NCBI RefSeq assembly: GCF_004006315.1
Contig: NZ_CP026530.1
Span: forward strand, 982,501-1,046,500
Direction: 5' to 3'
From: Nautilia sp. PV-1
GTDB taxonomy: Bacteria > Campylobacterota > Campylobacteria > Campylobacterales > Nautiliaceae
DNA: 64,000 nt
This document shows positions 37,278-46,308 of the stretch, piece by piece. Position 1 is the stretch's first letter; every line of letters starts with the position of its first letter. Below the pieces are notes generated by a model, which saw nothing but the letters and a program-made list of their open reading frames with translations, had not been told where the DNA came from and ran no database searches. The position numbers and the translations under genes are program-made.

Positions 37278-38817
37278 TTTCGATTTCCTCTATAACTGCA
37301 TCGATTTCTTTTCTTAATCTGTCTATTTTTGAAACGGTCCGTTTTATCTCTTCATTTACCTTTTTGATATCTATTTTTTTTCTTGTGTCTCTCGGCTCCA
37401 CATACGCACTGACTGATAGGTTGTAATCATTTGATTCAATTTCATCGGTATCCGCCATTTTGCAGATATGCCTGATATCTTCTTTTTTGGCAAAAATTTC
37501 AATGATTTTATCTATATGATGAGGTTCTAAAACGTTGTTGTTTGTCTGCTGGGTATAAAAATCTTTTGAAGATGCGTCAATAAACTGTATTTTCGTGTCC
37601 GTTTTGTTTTTAGAAAGAATCAAAATATTTACGGCTATTGTTGTACCGTAAAATAGATTCGGAGGGAGTGCAATTATGGTTTCTATATAATTATTTTCCA
37701 CAAGGTATTTTCTGATTTTTTTCTCTGCTCCGCCTCTGTAAAATATACCCGGAAACGTAACAATTGCAGCCCTTCCTCTTGGTGAGAGGTAGTTTAGAGA
37801 ATGAAGTATAAAAGCAAAATCGGCTTTTGATTTTGGAGGTAGTACGCCTGCGGGCGCGAATCTTTCGTCGTTTATCAGTGTCGGATCATCGCTTCCTACC
37901 CATTTGATAGAGTACGGGGGATTCGAAACAATCGCATCAAAAGGCTTTTCGTCCAAAAAAGCCGGGTTTGTTAAAGTATCCCCGTGATATATCGAAAATT
38001 TATCGTAATTTATATTATGCAAAAACATATTCATTCTTGCAAGGTTATAAGTCGTGTGGTTAATCTCCTGTCCGAAAAAACCTTCCTGGATTATGTGCTC
38101 GTCAAACTGCTTTTTTGCCTGTAAAAGCAAAGATCCCGAACCGCAGGCCGGGTCGTAGATTTTATTGACTTCTTTTTGATTATATAGAGCCAGTCTTGAT
38201 ATTAGCTTTGAAACACTCTGAGGAGTAAAAAACTCCCCTCCGCTTTTTCCGGCATTTGCCGCATATTTTGAAATTAAAAATTCATAAGCATCGCCGAAAA
38301 GATCTATTTTGCTATCTTCAAAATCTCCGAAATCAAGTCCCGCCACTCCCTGAAGAACGGCTGTGAGTCGTCTGTTTTTCTCCGCCACCGTTTTACCGAG
38401 ACGGTTGCTTGTGGTGTCAAAATCTGCAAAAAGCCCTTTTATATCATCTTCGCTCGGATATCCATTTGCAGAATTTTCAATATCTGCAAATATTTTTGCA
38501 AGATCGGTATTTAAATTCGGGTTATTCGGAGCATTTTTAACTACATTGCAAAAAAGCTGGCTCGGATAAATAAAATAACCTTTTGATTTAATCGCATCGT
38601 CTTTTATCTCGGGAGTTATAACATCATCAGGAAGTGAAGCATAATCTATATCCTCATCTCCCGCCATATATTTCGCAAAATTTTCACTTATAAACCTGTA
38701 AAAAAGAGTCCCCAAAACATACTGCTTAAAATCCCAGCCGTCAACCGAACCTCTGACATCATTTGCTATTTTCCATATTTGATTGTGAAGTTTTGCCCTT
38801 TGATCCTGTTCACTCAT
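37270..38817 (-). CDS. hsdM: Type I restriction enzyme, methylase subunit
   Basis: A 515-residue N6-adenine methyltransferase. SAM-binding motif I is [10 protein letters not shown] and catalytic motif IV is SNPPYS. It has the HsdM N-terminal helical domain (residues 1-160), then [14 protein letters not shown], which precedes motif I. The C-terminal coiled part ([24 protein letters not shown]) joins HsdS. It is the first gene of the operon, with a GGGAG ribosome site, and the promoter must lie in 38818-38882, divergent from radC. Confidence 0.95.
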   Translation of the reverse strand: MSEQDQRAKLHNQIWKIANDVRGSVDGWDFKQYVLGTLFYRFISENFAKYMAGDEDIDYASLPDDVITPEIKDDAIKSKGYFIYPSQLFCNVVKNAPNNPNLNTDLAKIFADIENSANGYPSEDDIKGLFADFDTTSNRLGKTVAEKNRRLTAVLQGVAGLDFGDFEDSKIDLFGDAYEFLISKYAANAGKSGGEFFTPQSVSKLISRLALYNQKEVNKIYDPACGSGSLLLQAKKQFDEHIIQEGFFGQEINHTTYNLARMNMFLHNINYDKFSIYHGDTLTNPAFLDEKPFDAIVSNPPYSIKWVGSDDPTLINDERFAPAGVLPPKSKADFAFILHSLNYLSPRGRAAIVTFPGIFYRGGAEKKIRKYLVENNYIETIIALPPNLFYGTTIAVNILILSKNKTDTKIQFIDASSKDFYTQQTNNNVLEPHHIDKIIEIFAKKEDIRHICKMADTDEIESNDYNLSVSAYVEPRDTRKKIDIKKVNEEIKRTVSKIDRLRKEIDAVIEEIENA

Positions 38818-38897
38818 CTATTCTCCCAAATTTTTAATAAATTATATCAAACCTACCGTAAAATTAAGCTAAAATATTAAAAATGCAAAGGCTTAGT

Positions 38898-39560
38898 ATG
38901 AAAAAACTGAATGAACTTTATCATAAAGATAAACCAAGGGAAAAGCTCACACAAAAAGGGGTCGGAGCACTACAAAACGACGAACTTATAGCAATATTAA
39001 TAGGCTCCGGTATAAAAGGAAAAGACGTAAGAAAACTCTCAAAAGAGATAGAAGATATCATTAATAAAACTTTCCCGAATTTAACCTTTGAAAAACTCTC
39101 TTCAATAAAAGGACTCGGCAGCGCAAAAACAGCAATAATTTTAGCCGCTGTGGAACTTGGCAGAAGATATCATACAAAAAGCAATAAAAAAATAAACGAC
39201 GCAAATGACGCTTATGAATTATTAAAAGAATATGCCGACAAAAAACAGGAGTATTTTCTGTCTATTACACTTGACGGGGCTATGAATGTAATAGATAAAA
39301 GAATAATCTTCATAGGAACACTAAATCAAAGCATCATTCATCCAAGAGAAGTTTTTGCAGACGCCATAGCTGACAGGGCAAATTCCATAATCATAGCCCA
39401 CAATCACCCAAGCGGAGAGCTGACTCCCAGTAACGCAGACATTGAAATAACAAAAAGACTTCAAGAAGTCGGTAAACTTATAGGAATTGAACTTCTGGAT
39501 CATTTAATAATAACAAAAGAAGGGTTTTACAGTTTTTCTCAAGAAGGTATGCTTATATAA
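38898..39560 (+). CDS. radC: RadC family JAB-domain protein
   Basis: A 220-residue protein. The N-terminal helix-hairpin-helix-like part has LIGSGIKGKDVRKLSKEI and ISSIKGLGSAKTA-type residues. The C-terminal JAB/MPN metalloprotease-like domain has the motif AHNHPSGELTPSNAD (H-x-H-x7-S-x2-D). Despite the historical name it is not shown to be a DNA-repair protein. I chose the second in-frame ATG (38898), six bases after AAAGG. It is divergent from the restriction operon and convergent with the S4 gene, the stops being adjacent. Confidence 0.9.
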   Translation: MKKLNELYHKDKPREKLTQKGVGALQNDELIAILIGSGIKGKDVRKLSKEIEDIINKTFPNLTFEKLSSIKGLGSAKTAIILAAVELGRRYHTKSNKKINDANDAYELLKEYADKKQEYFLSITLDGAMNVIDKRIIFIGTLNQSIIHPREVFADAIADRANSIIIAHNHPSGELTPSNADIEITKRLQEVGKLIGIELLDHLIITKEGFYSFSQEGMLI

Positions 39561-39806
39561 TCAAATCTCCTTTACGTATTCGCTCTTTTTACTTTTAGGA
39601 ACCGTTTTGGTTTCGGGCAGTTTTAAAACTTCATATTTTTTTATTCCGCTTAAGTAGTGGATTTCTATCGTATCTCCCACTTTTACATCTTTTGCGCTCT
39701 TTGCTTTTTTACCGTTTATAAAAACAACTCCTTCTTTGCACATTTCATCGGCAATTGAGCGTCTTTTAACGATATTTACCGCATTTAAAAACTTGTCTAT
39801 TCTCAA
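39561..39806 (-). CDS. S4-domain RNA-binding protein
   Basis: An 81-residue protein consisting of a single S4 domain (MRIDKFLNAVNIVKRRSIADEMCKEG, then VFINGKKAKSAKDVKVGDTIEI), followed by a short basic tail. It is of the Hsp15/RqcP type, which bind stalled 50S ribosomes or rRNA. The exact role is inferred. Confidence 0.85.
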   Translation of the reverse strand: MRIDKFLNAVNIVKRRSIADEMCKEGVVFINGKKAKSAKDVKVGDTIEIHYLSGIKKYEVLKLPETKTVPKSKKSEYVKEI

Positions 39807-39844
39807 AACGTCCCTTTTTTTGTCAAATTATACAATATTTTATA

Positions 39845-39879
39845 AATTGAGAATTGAGAATTGATAATGGAGAATTAAT
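39845..39879 (+). repeat. Heptanucleotide repeat, class A, upstream of argG
   Basis: Five 7-mers AATTGAG, AATTGAG, AATTGAT, AATGGAG, AATTAAT, filling most of the space between the S4 gene start and the argG promoter. Confidence 0.85.
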
Positions 39880-39885
39880 TTTTAG

Positions 39886-39891
39886 TATAAT
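39886..39891 (+). promoter_or_regulatory. Promoter of argG (-10 box)
   Basis: TATAAT seven bases beyond the heptad array. The AAAGGA ribosome site and ATG at 39915 follow. No ARG-box-like palindrome is obvious. Confidence 0.6.
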
Positions 39892-39914
39892 TTGAAAAAA
39901 ATTAAAGGAATTCA

Positions 39915-41117
39915 ATGAAGGTAGTATTGGCATACAGTGGAGGACTTGATACAAGTATCATTCTTAAATGGCTTCAGGACACTTACGATGCGGAAGTTGT
40001 AACATTTACGGCTGACATCGGACAAGGTGAGGAAGTAGAAGAAGCTAGGGAAAAAGCAATAAAACTCGGTGTAAAACCTGAAAATATTTTTATCGAAGAT
40101 TTAAGAGAAGAATTTGTTAGAGATTACGTATTTCCAATGTTTAGGGCAAATGCGATTTATGAAGGTGAATATCTGCTTGGAACTTCAATCGCAAGACCTC
40201 TTATTTCAAAAAGACAGATCGAAATCGCTAAACAGGTAGGAGCTGAAGCCGTAGCGCACGGTGCGACAGGAAAAGGAAACGACCAGGTAAGATTCGAGCT
40301 TGGATATTATGCATTAAAGCCTGATATCAAAGTAATCGCGCCTTGGAGAGAATGGGATCTAAATTCAAGGGAAAAACTTCTTGCATATGCGGAAAAACAC
40401 GGTATTCCGATTAACAGACACGGTAAAAAATCTCCTTATTCAATGGATGCGAACCTTCTTCATATTTCATATGAAGGCGGAATTTTGGAAGATCCGTGGG
40501 CGGAACCTGAAGAAGATATGTGGAGATGGACGGTATCACCTGAAAAAGCTCCTAACAAGCCTGAATATATCGAAATCGATTTTGAAAAAGGCGACGCGGT
40601 TGCAATTAACGGTGCGAGAATGACTCCTGCACAGATACTTGAAACACTGAACGAATACGGTAAAAAACACGGTATCGGAAGACTTGATATAGTTGAAAAC
40701 AGATTTGTAGGAATGAAAAGCAGAGGTTGTTATGAAACTCCGGGAGGAACTATCCTTCTAAAAGCACACAGAGCAATTGAAAGCATTACACTTGATAAAG
40801 GCGAAGCACACCTTAAAGACGAAATCATGCCTAAATACGCAGAACTTATTTACAACGGATTCTGGTTTTCACCTGAAAGGGAAGCTCTTCAAAAACTGAT
40901 CGACCAGACTCAGGAAAACTGTGAAGGGACTGTAAGACTCAAACTTTACAAAGGAAACGTAACGGTTGTGGGAAGAAAATCACCAAAATCACTTTTCAGT
41001 CCTGAATTCGCCACATTTGAAGAAGATAGCGTATATAATCAAAAAGACGCTGAAGGGTTTATTAAACTAAACGCTTTAAGATTCATTATCGAAGGGTACG
41101 TAAGAGGTAAAAAATAA
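39915..41117 (+). CDS. argG: Argininosuccinate synthase
   Basis: The 400-residue enzyme joining citrulline and aspartate with ATP in arginine synthesis. The ATP-pyrophosphatase loop AYSGGLDTS lies at residues 6-14. Other conserved blocks include [20 protein letters not shown], then [19 protein letters not shown] and [14 protein letters not shown]. Full length. It stands as a single gene with its own promoter. The next gene is convergent. Confidence 0.96.
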   Translation: MKVVLAYSGGLDTSIILKWLQDTYDAEVVTFTADIGQGEEVEEAREKAIKLGVKPENIFIEDLREEFVRDYVFPMFRANAIYEGEYLLGTSIARPLISKRQIEIAKQVGAEAVAHGATGKGNDQVRFELGYYALKPDIKVIAPWREWDLNSREKLLAYAEKHGIPINRHGKKSPYSMDANLLHISYEGGILEDPWAEPEEDMWRWTVSPEKAPNKPEYIEIDFEKGDAVAINGARMTPAQILETLNEYGKKHGIGRLDIVENRFVGMKSRGCYETPGGTILLKAHRAIESITLDKGEAHLKDEIMPKYAELIYNGFWFSPEREALQKLIDQTQENCEGTVRLKLYKGNVTVVGRKSPKSLFSPEFATFEEDSVYNQKDAEGFIKLNALRFIIEGYVRGKK

Positions 41118-41153
41118 GTCTCTTTACTCCTTTTCCTTTATTTCAACCAAATA

Positions 41154-41166
41154 AGTGTCTGTCACT
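41154..41166 (+). repeat. 13-bp dispersed element AGTGTCTGTCACT, copy 3
   Basis: Exact copy, in the convergent gap between argG and the rhodanese gene. Context TAAGTGTCTGTCACTAT. Confidence 0.7.
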
Positions 41167-41207
41167 ATATAAACAAAAAACATAAATTTATTAATTTCTT
41201 TTAATAT

Positions 41208-41230
41208 CGGAAGGAAAGTTTATCCTTCCG
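41208..41230 (-). other. Stem-loop spanning the rhodanese stop codon
   Basis: CGGAAGGA (41208-41215) pairs perfectly with TCCTTCCG (41223-41230), loop of 7 containing the stop codon of the minus-strand gene. No T run follows on the minus strand, so it is more likely an mRNA-end stabiliser or weak terminator than a classic terminator. Confidence 0.5.
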
Positions 41231-41633
41231 TATGAGCTAAATGTGCTTCTATAAGATATTTAATGTCATCGGTCATTACATAAACGTTTTCATATCCCAG
41301 TATATCTAAAAGACCTTTTATTCTGCTGGCAAAAAAAGCTTTTCTGCAAGCTACAATAATCGGCTGTGTTTTATCATCAGGCAATATATCTATATAATCC
41401 GCAAATTCCGGGTAAGGAGTATAATACGCATTGACTATTCCGGCTTCTTCGGCATTTTGAGGATCCACTAAATGCGGAAGCGTAACATCAAGTAAAACGG
41501 CTCCTACTTCTTTTAATAATTCTCTTGTTTTATGCAAATCAATATTTGCAAGTGCTTCTTTTTCTTTATTAAAATTTAACGCCTCTTTAAATCTTCCGAC
41601 CACTTCATTTTCAAACTGTGTAAGTTTTGCCAT
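41220..41633 (-). CDS. Rhodanese-like domain protein
   Basis: A 137-residue protein. A helical N-terminal segment (1-40) is followed by a rhodanese-like fold: GAVLLDVTLPHLVDPQNAEEAGIVNAYYTPYPEF and the active-loop region PIIVACRKAFFASRIKGLLDILGYENVYVM. Cys in VACRK is the likely persulfide site. It could carry sulfur in sulfur respiration or cofactor synthesis, but the partner is unknown. Strong AGGAGG ribosome site. Confidence 0.75.
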   Translation of the reverse strand: MAKLTQFENEVVGRFKEALNFNKEKEALANIDLHKTRELLKEVGAVLLDVTLPHLVDPQNAEEAGIVNAYYTPYPEFADYIDILPDDKTQPIIVACRKAFFASRIKGLLDILGYENVYVMTDDIKYLIEAHLAHTEG

Positions 41634-41687
41634 TTCAGCCTCCTTTTTTTATATTATAACTCTAAACGGCTGAAAAAAGCAAATATG

Positions 41688-42329
41688 CTATTTTACTTCT
41701 TTAAGCAATTCTTGAACTTCTTCATCGCTTAATTGATGAAAATCGTCATACCATTTGCCTACGCTCATAAACATATTAGGTGTTTCTAAAATCTCCAAAT
41801 GATGAGACACACTCTGCAGCATATTCAAAACCTGCTCGTCATTTGGCGCAACCGGTGCTGCAATAATGATGTTATTAGGCATATCTCTTACTATACTCTG
41901 TGCGGCGAGATACATACTGGCTCCCGTAGCAATACCGTCATCTACCAAAATAACGTCTTTACCTTCCAGTAATACAGGCTCTTTTTTATATTTATCTCTT
42001 AACCTTGCCATTTCCTGAATTTTTTCTATACCTTTTTCCCTGAGATAATCTTCATCAACTCCAAATTTTGAAACCAAAGCTTCATTTACAAACATAATTC
42101 CGTTTTCACTTACGCTGCCTATAGCCAGTTCTTCGTTACCAGGTGCAGGGATTTTTTTTACGAAAAGCAGATCCAAAGGCGCATTAAGTTCTTTTGCTAT
42201 TTCTACTCCTACAGGGACTCCTCCTCTTGGAAGAGCGACTACCACAGGATCTTTGATTTTACCCTCTTCCTGAAGTTTTTTAAGCCTCTTAGCAAGAATT
42301 TTTCCGGCACTTTTTCTATTTTCATACAT
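41688..42329 (-). CDS. Phosphoribosyltransferase-like protein
   Basis: A 213-residue type I PRTase fold. It has VVVALPRGGVPVGVEIAKEL at about 28-47 and the PRPP-binding loop VILVDDGIATGASM (DD-G-ATG-A/S) near 128. The C-terminal tail (about 170-213) is extra. This kind of protein is often annotated as a predicted phosphoribosyltransferase without a known base. It lies alone, followed by the rhodanese gene at 54 bases. Confidence 0.82.
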   Translation of the reverse strand: MYENRKSAGKILAKRLKKLQEEGKIKDPVVVALPRGGVPVGVEIAKELNAPLDLLFVKKIPAPGNEELAIGSVSENGIMFVNEALVSKFGVDEDYLREKGIEKIQEMARLRDKYKKEPVLLEGKDVILVDDGIATGASMYLAAQSIVRDMPNNIIIAAPVAPNDEQVLNMLQSVSHHLEILETPNMFMSVGKWYDDFHQLSDEEVQELLKEVK

Positions 42330-42426
42330 TTATGTCCTTTTTTTATTTAATTATATCAAATTGGCACTTTTTTCTGATATAATTTTAGATTATATTAACT
42401 TATAAGTTAAGCTTAAGGAGAGGAAA

Positions 42427-43035
42427 ATGAAAGATTTTATTTTAAAAATGACGGCCTCTAAATGGAACTATTATTTAAGTCTATGTGTGGATTTTTTAAC
42501 GGCAGTCGTTTTTTTAGGATTGAGTATATATTACTCAACGGACATATGGGCGAGCATCGCGCTTTTTATAGTGGGAGTAATATTTTTCACATTCCTAGAA
42601 TACGCCGTTCATGCATGGCTTTTTCATAAAAACCACCCTTTTAAAGTATTCATAGAAGGACATGCGCATCATCACCAAAACCCGTTTAGTTATGACGCTA
42701 TGCCGTTTTTTATGAGTGCGGTAATTGCTTCGTTTTTTGCATGGCTTTTCCATTTCTTCATGCCTAGCAGCGATGCATTCGCAATAGTCGGAGGTATGGC
42801 TTTAGGCTATTTTAACTACGGAATCATGCATCATATTATGCACAGACGCGAATTTACAAGCCACTACTGGAGATATATGCAGGAGTTTCATTTCGTTCAC
42901 CACAAAAAACCGCTTTTGAACCACGGTATTACAACAGATATCTGGGACAGAGTATTCGGTACATATTACCAATGGAATGAAGAAGATTTAAAAGGTATCG
43001 AAAAACTTAAAAGAGTAAAGAAAAAATCTTCTTAA
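42427..43035 (+). CDS. Fatty acid hydroxylase / sterol desaturase superfamily membrane protein
   Basis: A 202-residue membrane protein with four helices and the histidine boxes of the diiron superfamily: HAWLFH, GHAHHHQNP, HHIMHRR and HFVHHK. Enzymes of this family hydroxylate or desaturate lipids with O2. In an anaerobic or microaerophilic organism the reaction is puzzling; a lipid-modifying role is only inferred. The promoter -10 TATAAT lies at 42378-42383, with AAGGAGAGG upstream of the ATG. The 3' end overlaps the convergent reverse gyrase gene by 29 bases. Confidence 0.82.
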   Translation: MKDFILKMTASKWNYYLSLCVDFLTAVVFLGLSIYYSTDIWASIALFIVGVIFFTFLEYAVHAWLFHKNHPFKVFIEGHAHHHQNPFSYDAMPFFMSAVIASFFAWLFHFFMPSSDAFAIVGGMALGYFNYGIMHHIMHRREFTSHYWRYMQEFHFVHHKKPLLNHGITTDIWDRVFGTYYQWNEEDLKGIEKLKRVKKKSS

Positions 43036-46000
43036 TTTCCTCTTCATAGCTTTTTTCCCCTTTTTCTATTTCATCCATCGATGCTTCAAGCGCAGCAGTA
43101 AATTTTTCATCTACAAATTCCTGATATTCGCTTTCAAAAATTTCTTTTATTACCCTAAAGCCAAGTCTGGTAGAAAAAATATAACCTTTTTTTTCTGTTA
43201 TATATTTTCTTTCCAGAAGTTTTTCTATTATAACGGCATAAGTAGAAGGTCTTCCTATTCCTTTCGTTTTCATTTCTTCAATTATTTCTGCATAAGTATA
43301 AGGTTTTACTTTCGGTTTGTTTAAAAGCGTTTTGTCAATTTCCTTTTCACCTTCAGTAAATTTCACTGTTTTAATAGGATAAACAAGATTGAAACCGTCT
43401 TCGAGAATTTGAGTTATAAACTCTTTTTGCTGAGTGACAATTAAAAATGTTTCTTTTAAAACAGTTGTTTCTTTCATTTGTGAAGCGATAAATTTCCTGA
43501 ATATAAGATCATACAGTTTTAAATGTCTGTCTGAAAGCTCAATTCCTTTTTGAAGAATAAAAACTCTCAGATCATTCATATCCATTGACGCTGTCGTTCT
43601 TATGGCTTCATGAGCTCCGATATTTTCAAAACTTCTGGGCTTAAAAAACTCTATTCCGAAATTATCCGATATATAGCTTTTTGCTATCGATATTCCAAGA
43701 TCAGAAATTCTGTGAGAATCTGTTCTGTGATATGTTATAAATCCTTTTTCAAAAAGATCCTGTGCAAGTCTCATAGTGGTCTGAGGTGAAAACTTCAATT
43801 TTTGCGAAGCTTCTTTCAACAAAGAAGAAGTGTTAAACGGTCTTTCAAACAGTTTGTCTTTTTGCGACGATATTTTTTTAATTTCTATTTTTTCTCCTAA
43901 AGAAATCAGAAACTTTTCCGCTTCTTCTTTTTTGTCAAAATCAAAATCTATGTTTATATTATCAACAGTTATTCTTACGGTAAAAAATTTTTCTTTAAGC
44001 TCTTCCGTTCTGTCGCATATCCATTTTAACACCGGAGTCTGAACCCTTCCTGCGGATAAACGGCTGTTTTTAAGCAGTTTTTGTAAATAAAGCGAAATTT
44101 TAAAACCTATCCATCTGTCTGCTATTCTTCTTAAAAGCTGGGCTTTTACAAAATTTAAGTTTATATTTCTTGGATTATTTAAAGTTTTGTAAAAAGCCGT
44201 TTTGGTTATTTCGTGAAATTCCATTCTTTTTATGTTTTTATTATACGGTTTGTTACTAAGCGTCAAATCCAGAGCTATCTTTTCCCCTTCTCTGTCAGGA
44301 TCGGTTGCGACATATATCTCTGCAGCTTCAAAAGAAGTTATTCTAAATGCTTTTAAAATCTCTTCTTTATTTTCTATAATTTCATATATAGGGACAAAAT
44401 CTTTAACACCCCATACTCCTTCGTCTTTAACCAAATCAAAATCGTGCCCTATGCTTGCAGCTATAAGCAAAACCCTGTTTTCCAGCAAAACTTCGTATAC
44501 TGCGGTATTATTTATTATCCTTTTTGAAGGATTGCCGAAAAACCCGCTTATTGTTTTGGCTTTTGTAGGCGATTCAACTATCACAAAAGCAGTGTTAAAA
44601 GCTGTTTTAAAGTTCTCTTTTCTGCTTTCGTCCACTTCATTTATTAACTGTTTTAGATTAACATTTTTAATATTTTTAAACTCTATATTTCCAAACCATT
44701 TTAGTTTTTTCTGAAGAGAATAAAACGCTTTTTGGCTGTCAATAAGTACCAGACTGAACCCTTTAGTCAAATGTCCTTTATAAAACCTGCTGCTTCTGCC
44801 GCTGGCCTGAATATACCCTGTAACATCGGCTATTATTATTTTTTCTCCGTCAAAATTAATTTCTTTAGAGTTTTTTATCAAACTGTCGTATTTTTGTATA
44901 AGTCCCCTTAACTGTTCAGTTATTTTGGCTATTTTTTCTTCTGCAGATCCTGAAGGTTTAATTATAAACACATACCTTTTCAGATATTCAAGCGCATATT
45001 TTATTTTTTCCAAATCTACATCTGATATTCCGCTCTCAGCCAATACAGAAAGCAATTCAATCATTATAAAATATAAAGCCCTGTAATTTGTCTCGCTTAA
45101 ATCAAACACCATCTTAGGCACACCTGTAAATAAAGTATATCTTATGTGTTCCGGCAGATCCAGACCTCTGGCCAGAGGATTCCTGTAACTGGCAAATCCT
45201 GCAAAACAGCATCTGCCCTCTTTAAACTCTTCCAAATGTTCTTCAAATTCTTCATATGAATATACTTTTATATCATGCTCCTGCAGGTATTTTATATAAT
45301 CATTAAGTTTTTCTTTTGTTTCGCTTCCCGGCAAAAACACCAAACCGCCTCTGCCAAGTTTTTTTATCCATTTTGCAGATTTTTCCCATGAACATTCTTC
45401 TTCGTACAAATCCTCGATATTTCTTAAATTAAAAGAAGGTCTGCTTATTTCAAATCCGAGAAGATATTTAAACAGAAGAACTCTTTTTGATTTTGGATTA
45501 GCCGTGGCCGATGATACGATAAGGTTTCCGTAAATGCTTTTTTTATTTAATTTTTTAATTTCATCGTATTTTTTTTCTTTTATTAATGCAAGTGTTTTTT
45601 CCAATGTTTTTTCATCAAAGCCTAACAAAAGCAGTATGTCGTTAATTTTTTTTCCGCTTTTTAAAATAGAATCCACATCGTCTACAAATATCAAATTAAA
45701 TTTTTTATTTATAATAGCTCTGTTTTTATACATAAACTGCGTAGTAGTTACCAGTATATCGTATTCGCCTTTTTTAATTTTTTCTTTTTCTTCTTTTTTA
45801 CCGGTATATGCTAGTGCGTTTATTCCCCATTCTTTATATTTATTTAAAGCCTGTTTAACCAGCAGTTTAGTTGGGAACATTATGTATGATTTATTAACAA
45901 ACGCGCTTAAAAGCAGTCCGAATGTTGTTTTGCCTATTCCTGTAGGCGCCAGCAGAACAAAAGAACTGCCTAGAAAAAATCTTTTTGCCCACATCCGCTG

Positions 46001-46240
46001 AATAGGATTTAATATATTGCCTGTTTTATTTTTAAAAAACAGCTCAAATTCTTTAAATTCAAGCCTTGCTTTACAAAAAAGCTCATAATTTTTCATAATA
46101 TCACAGTTTTCAATGTCAGCTATATTGTCGGTTTGTAAATCTTGCATACATTTGTCGCAAAAAACTCCCGCCTCAAGATTATATGACGAAATATCCCCTC
46201 CGCATCTCGGACAGCTTTTTTTATAAATCATATTTATCAT
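43007..46240 (-). CDS. rgy: Reverse gyrase
   Basis: A 1077-residue single-chain enzyme that introduces positive supercoils; known almost only from thermophiles. N-terminal zinc finger with C10, C13, C28, C31. SF2 helicase-like module with Walker A APTGIGKT (98-105) and FVDDVDS. Type IA topoisomerase module with Toprim VIVESPTKAKTISGFFG and VATDPDREGEK, and the active-site tyrosine region GFITYHRTDSHRIS. All parts are present with no frameshift. It is slightly short of archaeal forms (1100-1200), lacking a clear second zinc finger. The ribosome site AAGGAT supports the ATG at 46240. Confidence 0.96.
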   Translation of the reverse strand: MINMIYKKSCPRCGGDISSYNLEAGVFCDKCMQDLQTDNIADIENCDIMKNYELFCKARLEFKEFELFFKNKTGNILNPIQRMWAKRFFLGSSFVLLAPTGIGKTTFGLLLSAFVNKSYIMFPTKLLVKQALNKYKEWGINALAYTGKKEEKEKIKKGEYDILVTTTQFMYKNRAIINKKFNLIFVDDVDSILKSGKKINDILLLLGFDEKTLEKTLALIKEKKYDEIKKLNKKSIYGNLIVSSATANPKSKRVLLFKYLLGFEISRPSFNLRNIEDLYEEECSWEKSAKWIKKLGRGGLVFLPGSETKEKLNDYIKYLQEHDIKVYSYEEFEEHLEEFKEGRCCFAGFASYRNPLARGLDLPEHIRYTLFTGVPKMVFDLSETNYRALYFIMIELLSVLAESGISDVDLEKIKYALEYLKRYVFIIKPSGSAEEKIAKITEQLRGLIQKYDSLIKNSKEINFDGEKIIIADVTGYIQASGRSSRFYKGHLTKGFSLVLIDSQKAFYSLQKKLKWFGNIEFKNIKNVNLKQLINEVDESRKENFKTAFNTAFVIVESPTKAKTISGFFGNPSKRIINNTAVYEVLLENRVLLIAASIGHDFDLVKDEGVWGVKDFVPIYEIIENKEEILKAFRITSFEAAEIYVATDPDREGEKIALDLTLSNKPYNKNIKRMEFHEITKTAFYKTLNNPRNINLNFVKAQLLRRIADRWIGFKISLYLQKLLKNSRLSAGRVQTPVLKWICDRTEELKEKFFTVRITVDNINIDFDFDKKEEAEKFLISLGEKIEIKKISSQKDKLFERPFNTSSLLKEASQKLKFSPQTTMRLAQDLFEKGFITYHRTDSHRISDLGISIAKSYISDNFGIEFFKPRSFENIGAHEAIRTTASMDMNDLRVFILQKGIELSDRHLKLYDLIFRKFIASQMKETTVLKETFLIVTQQKEFITQILEDGFNLVYPIKTVKFTEGEKEIDKTLLNKPKVKPYTYAEIIEEMKTKGIGRPSTYAVIIEKLLERKYITEKKGYIFSTRLGFRVIKEIFESEYQEFVDEKFTAALEASMDEIEKGEKSYEEEIKKIFSLLF

Positions 46241-46308
46241 TTTTATCCTTTTTTTGTTTCAACGTTATTTATTTTTGTTATAATTGACACTTACGTAAAA
46301 AGGAAAAT

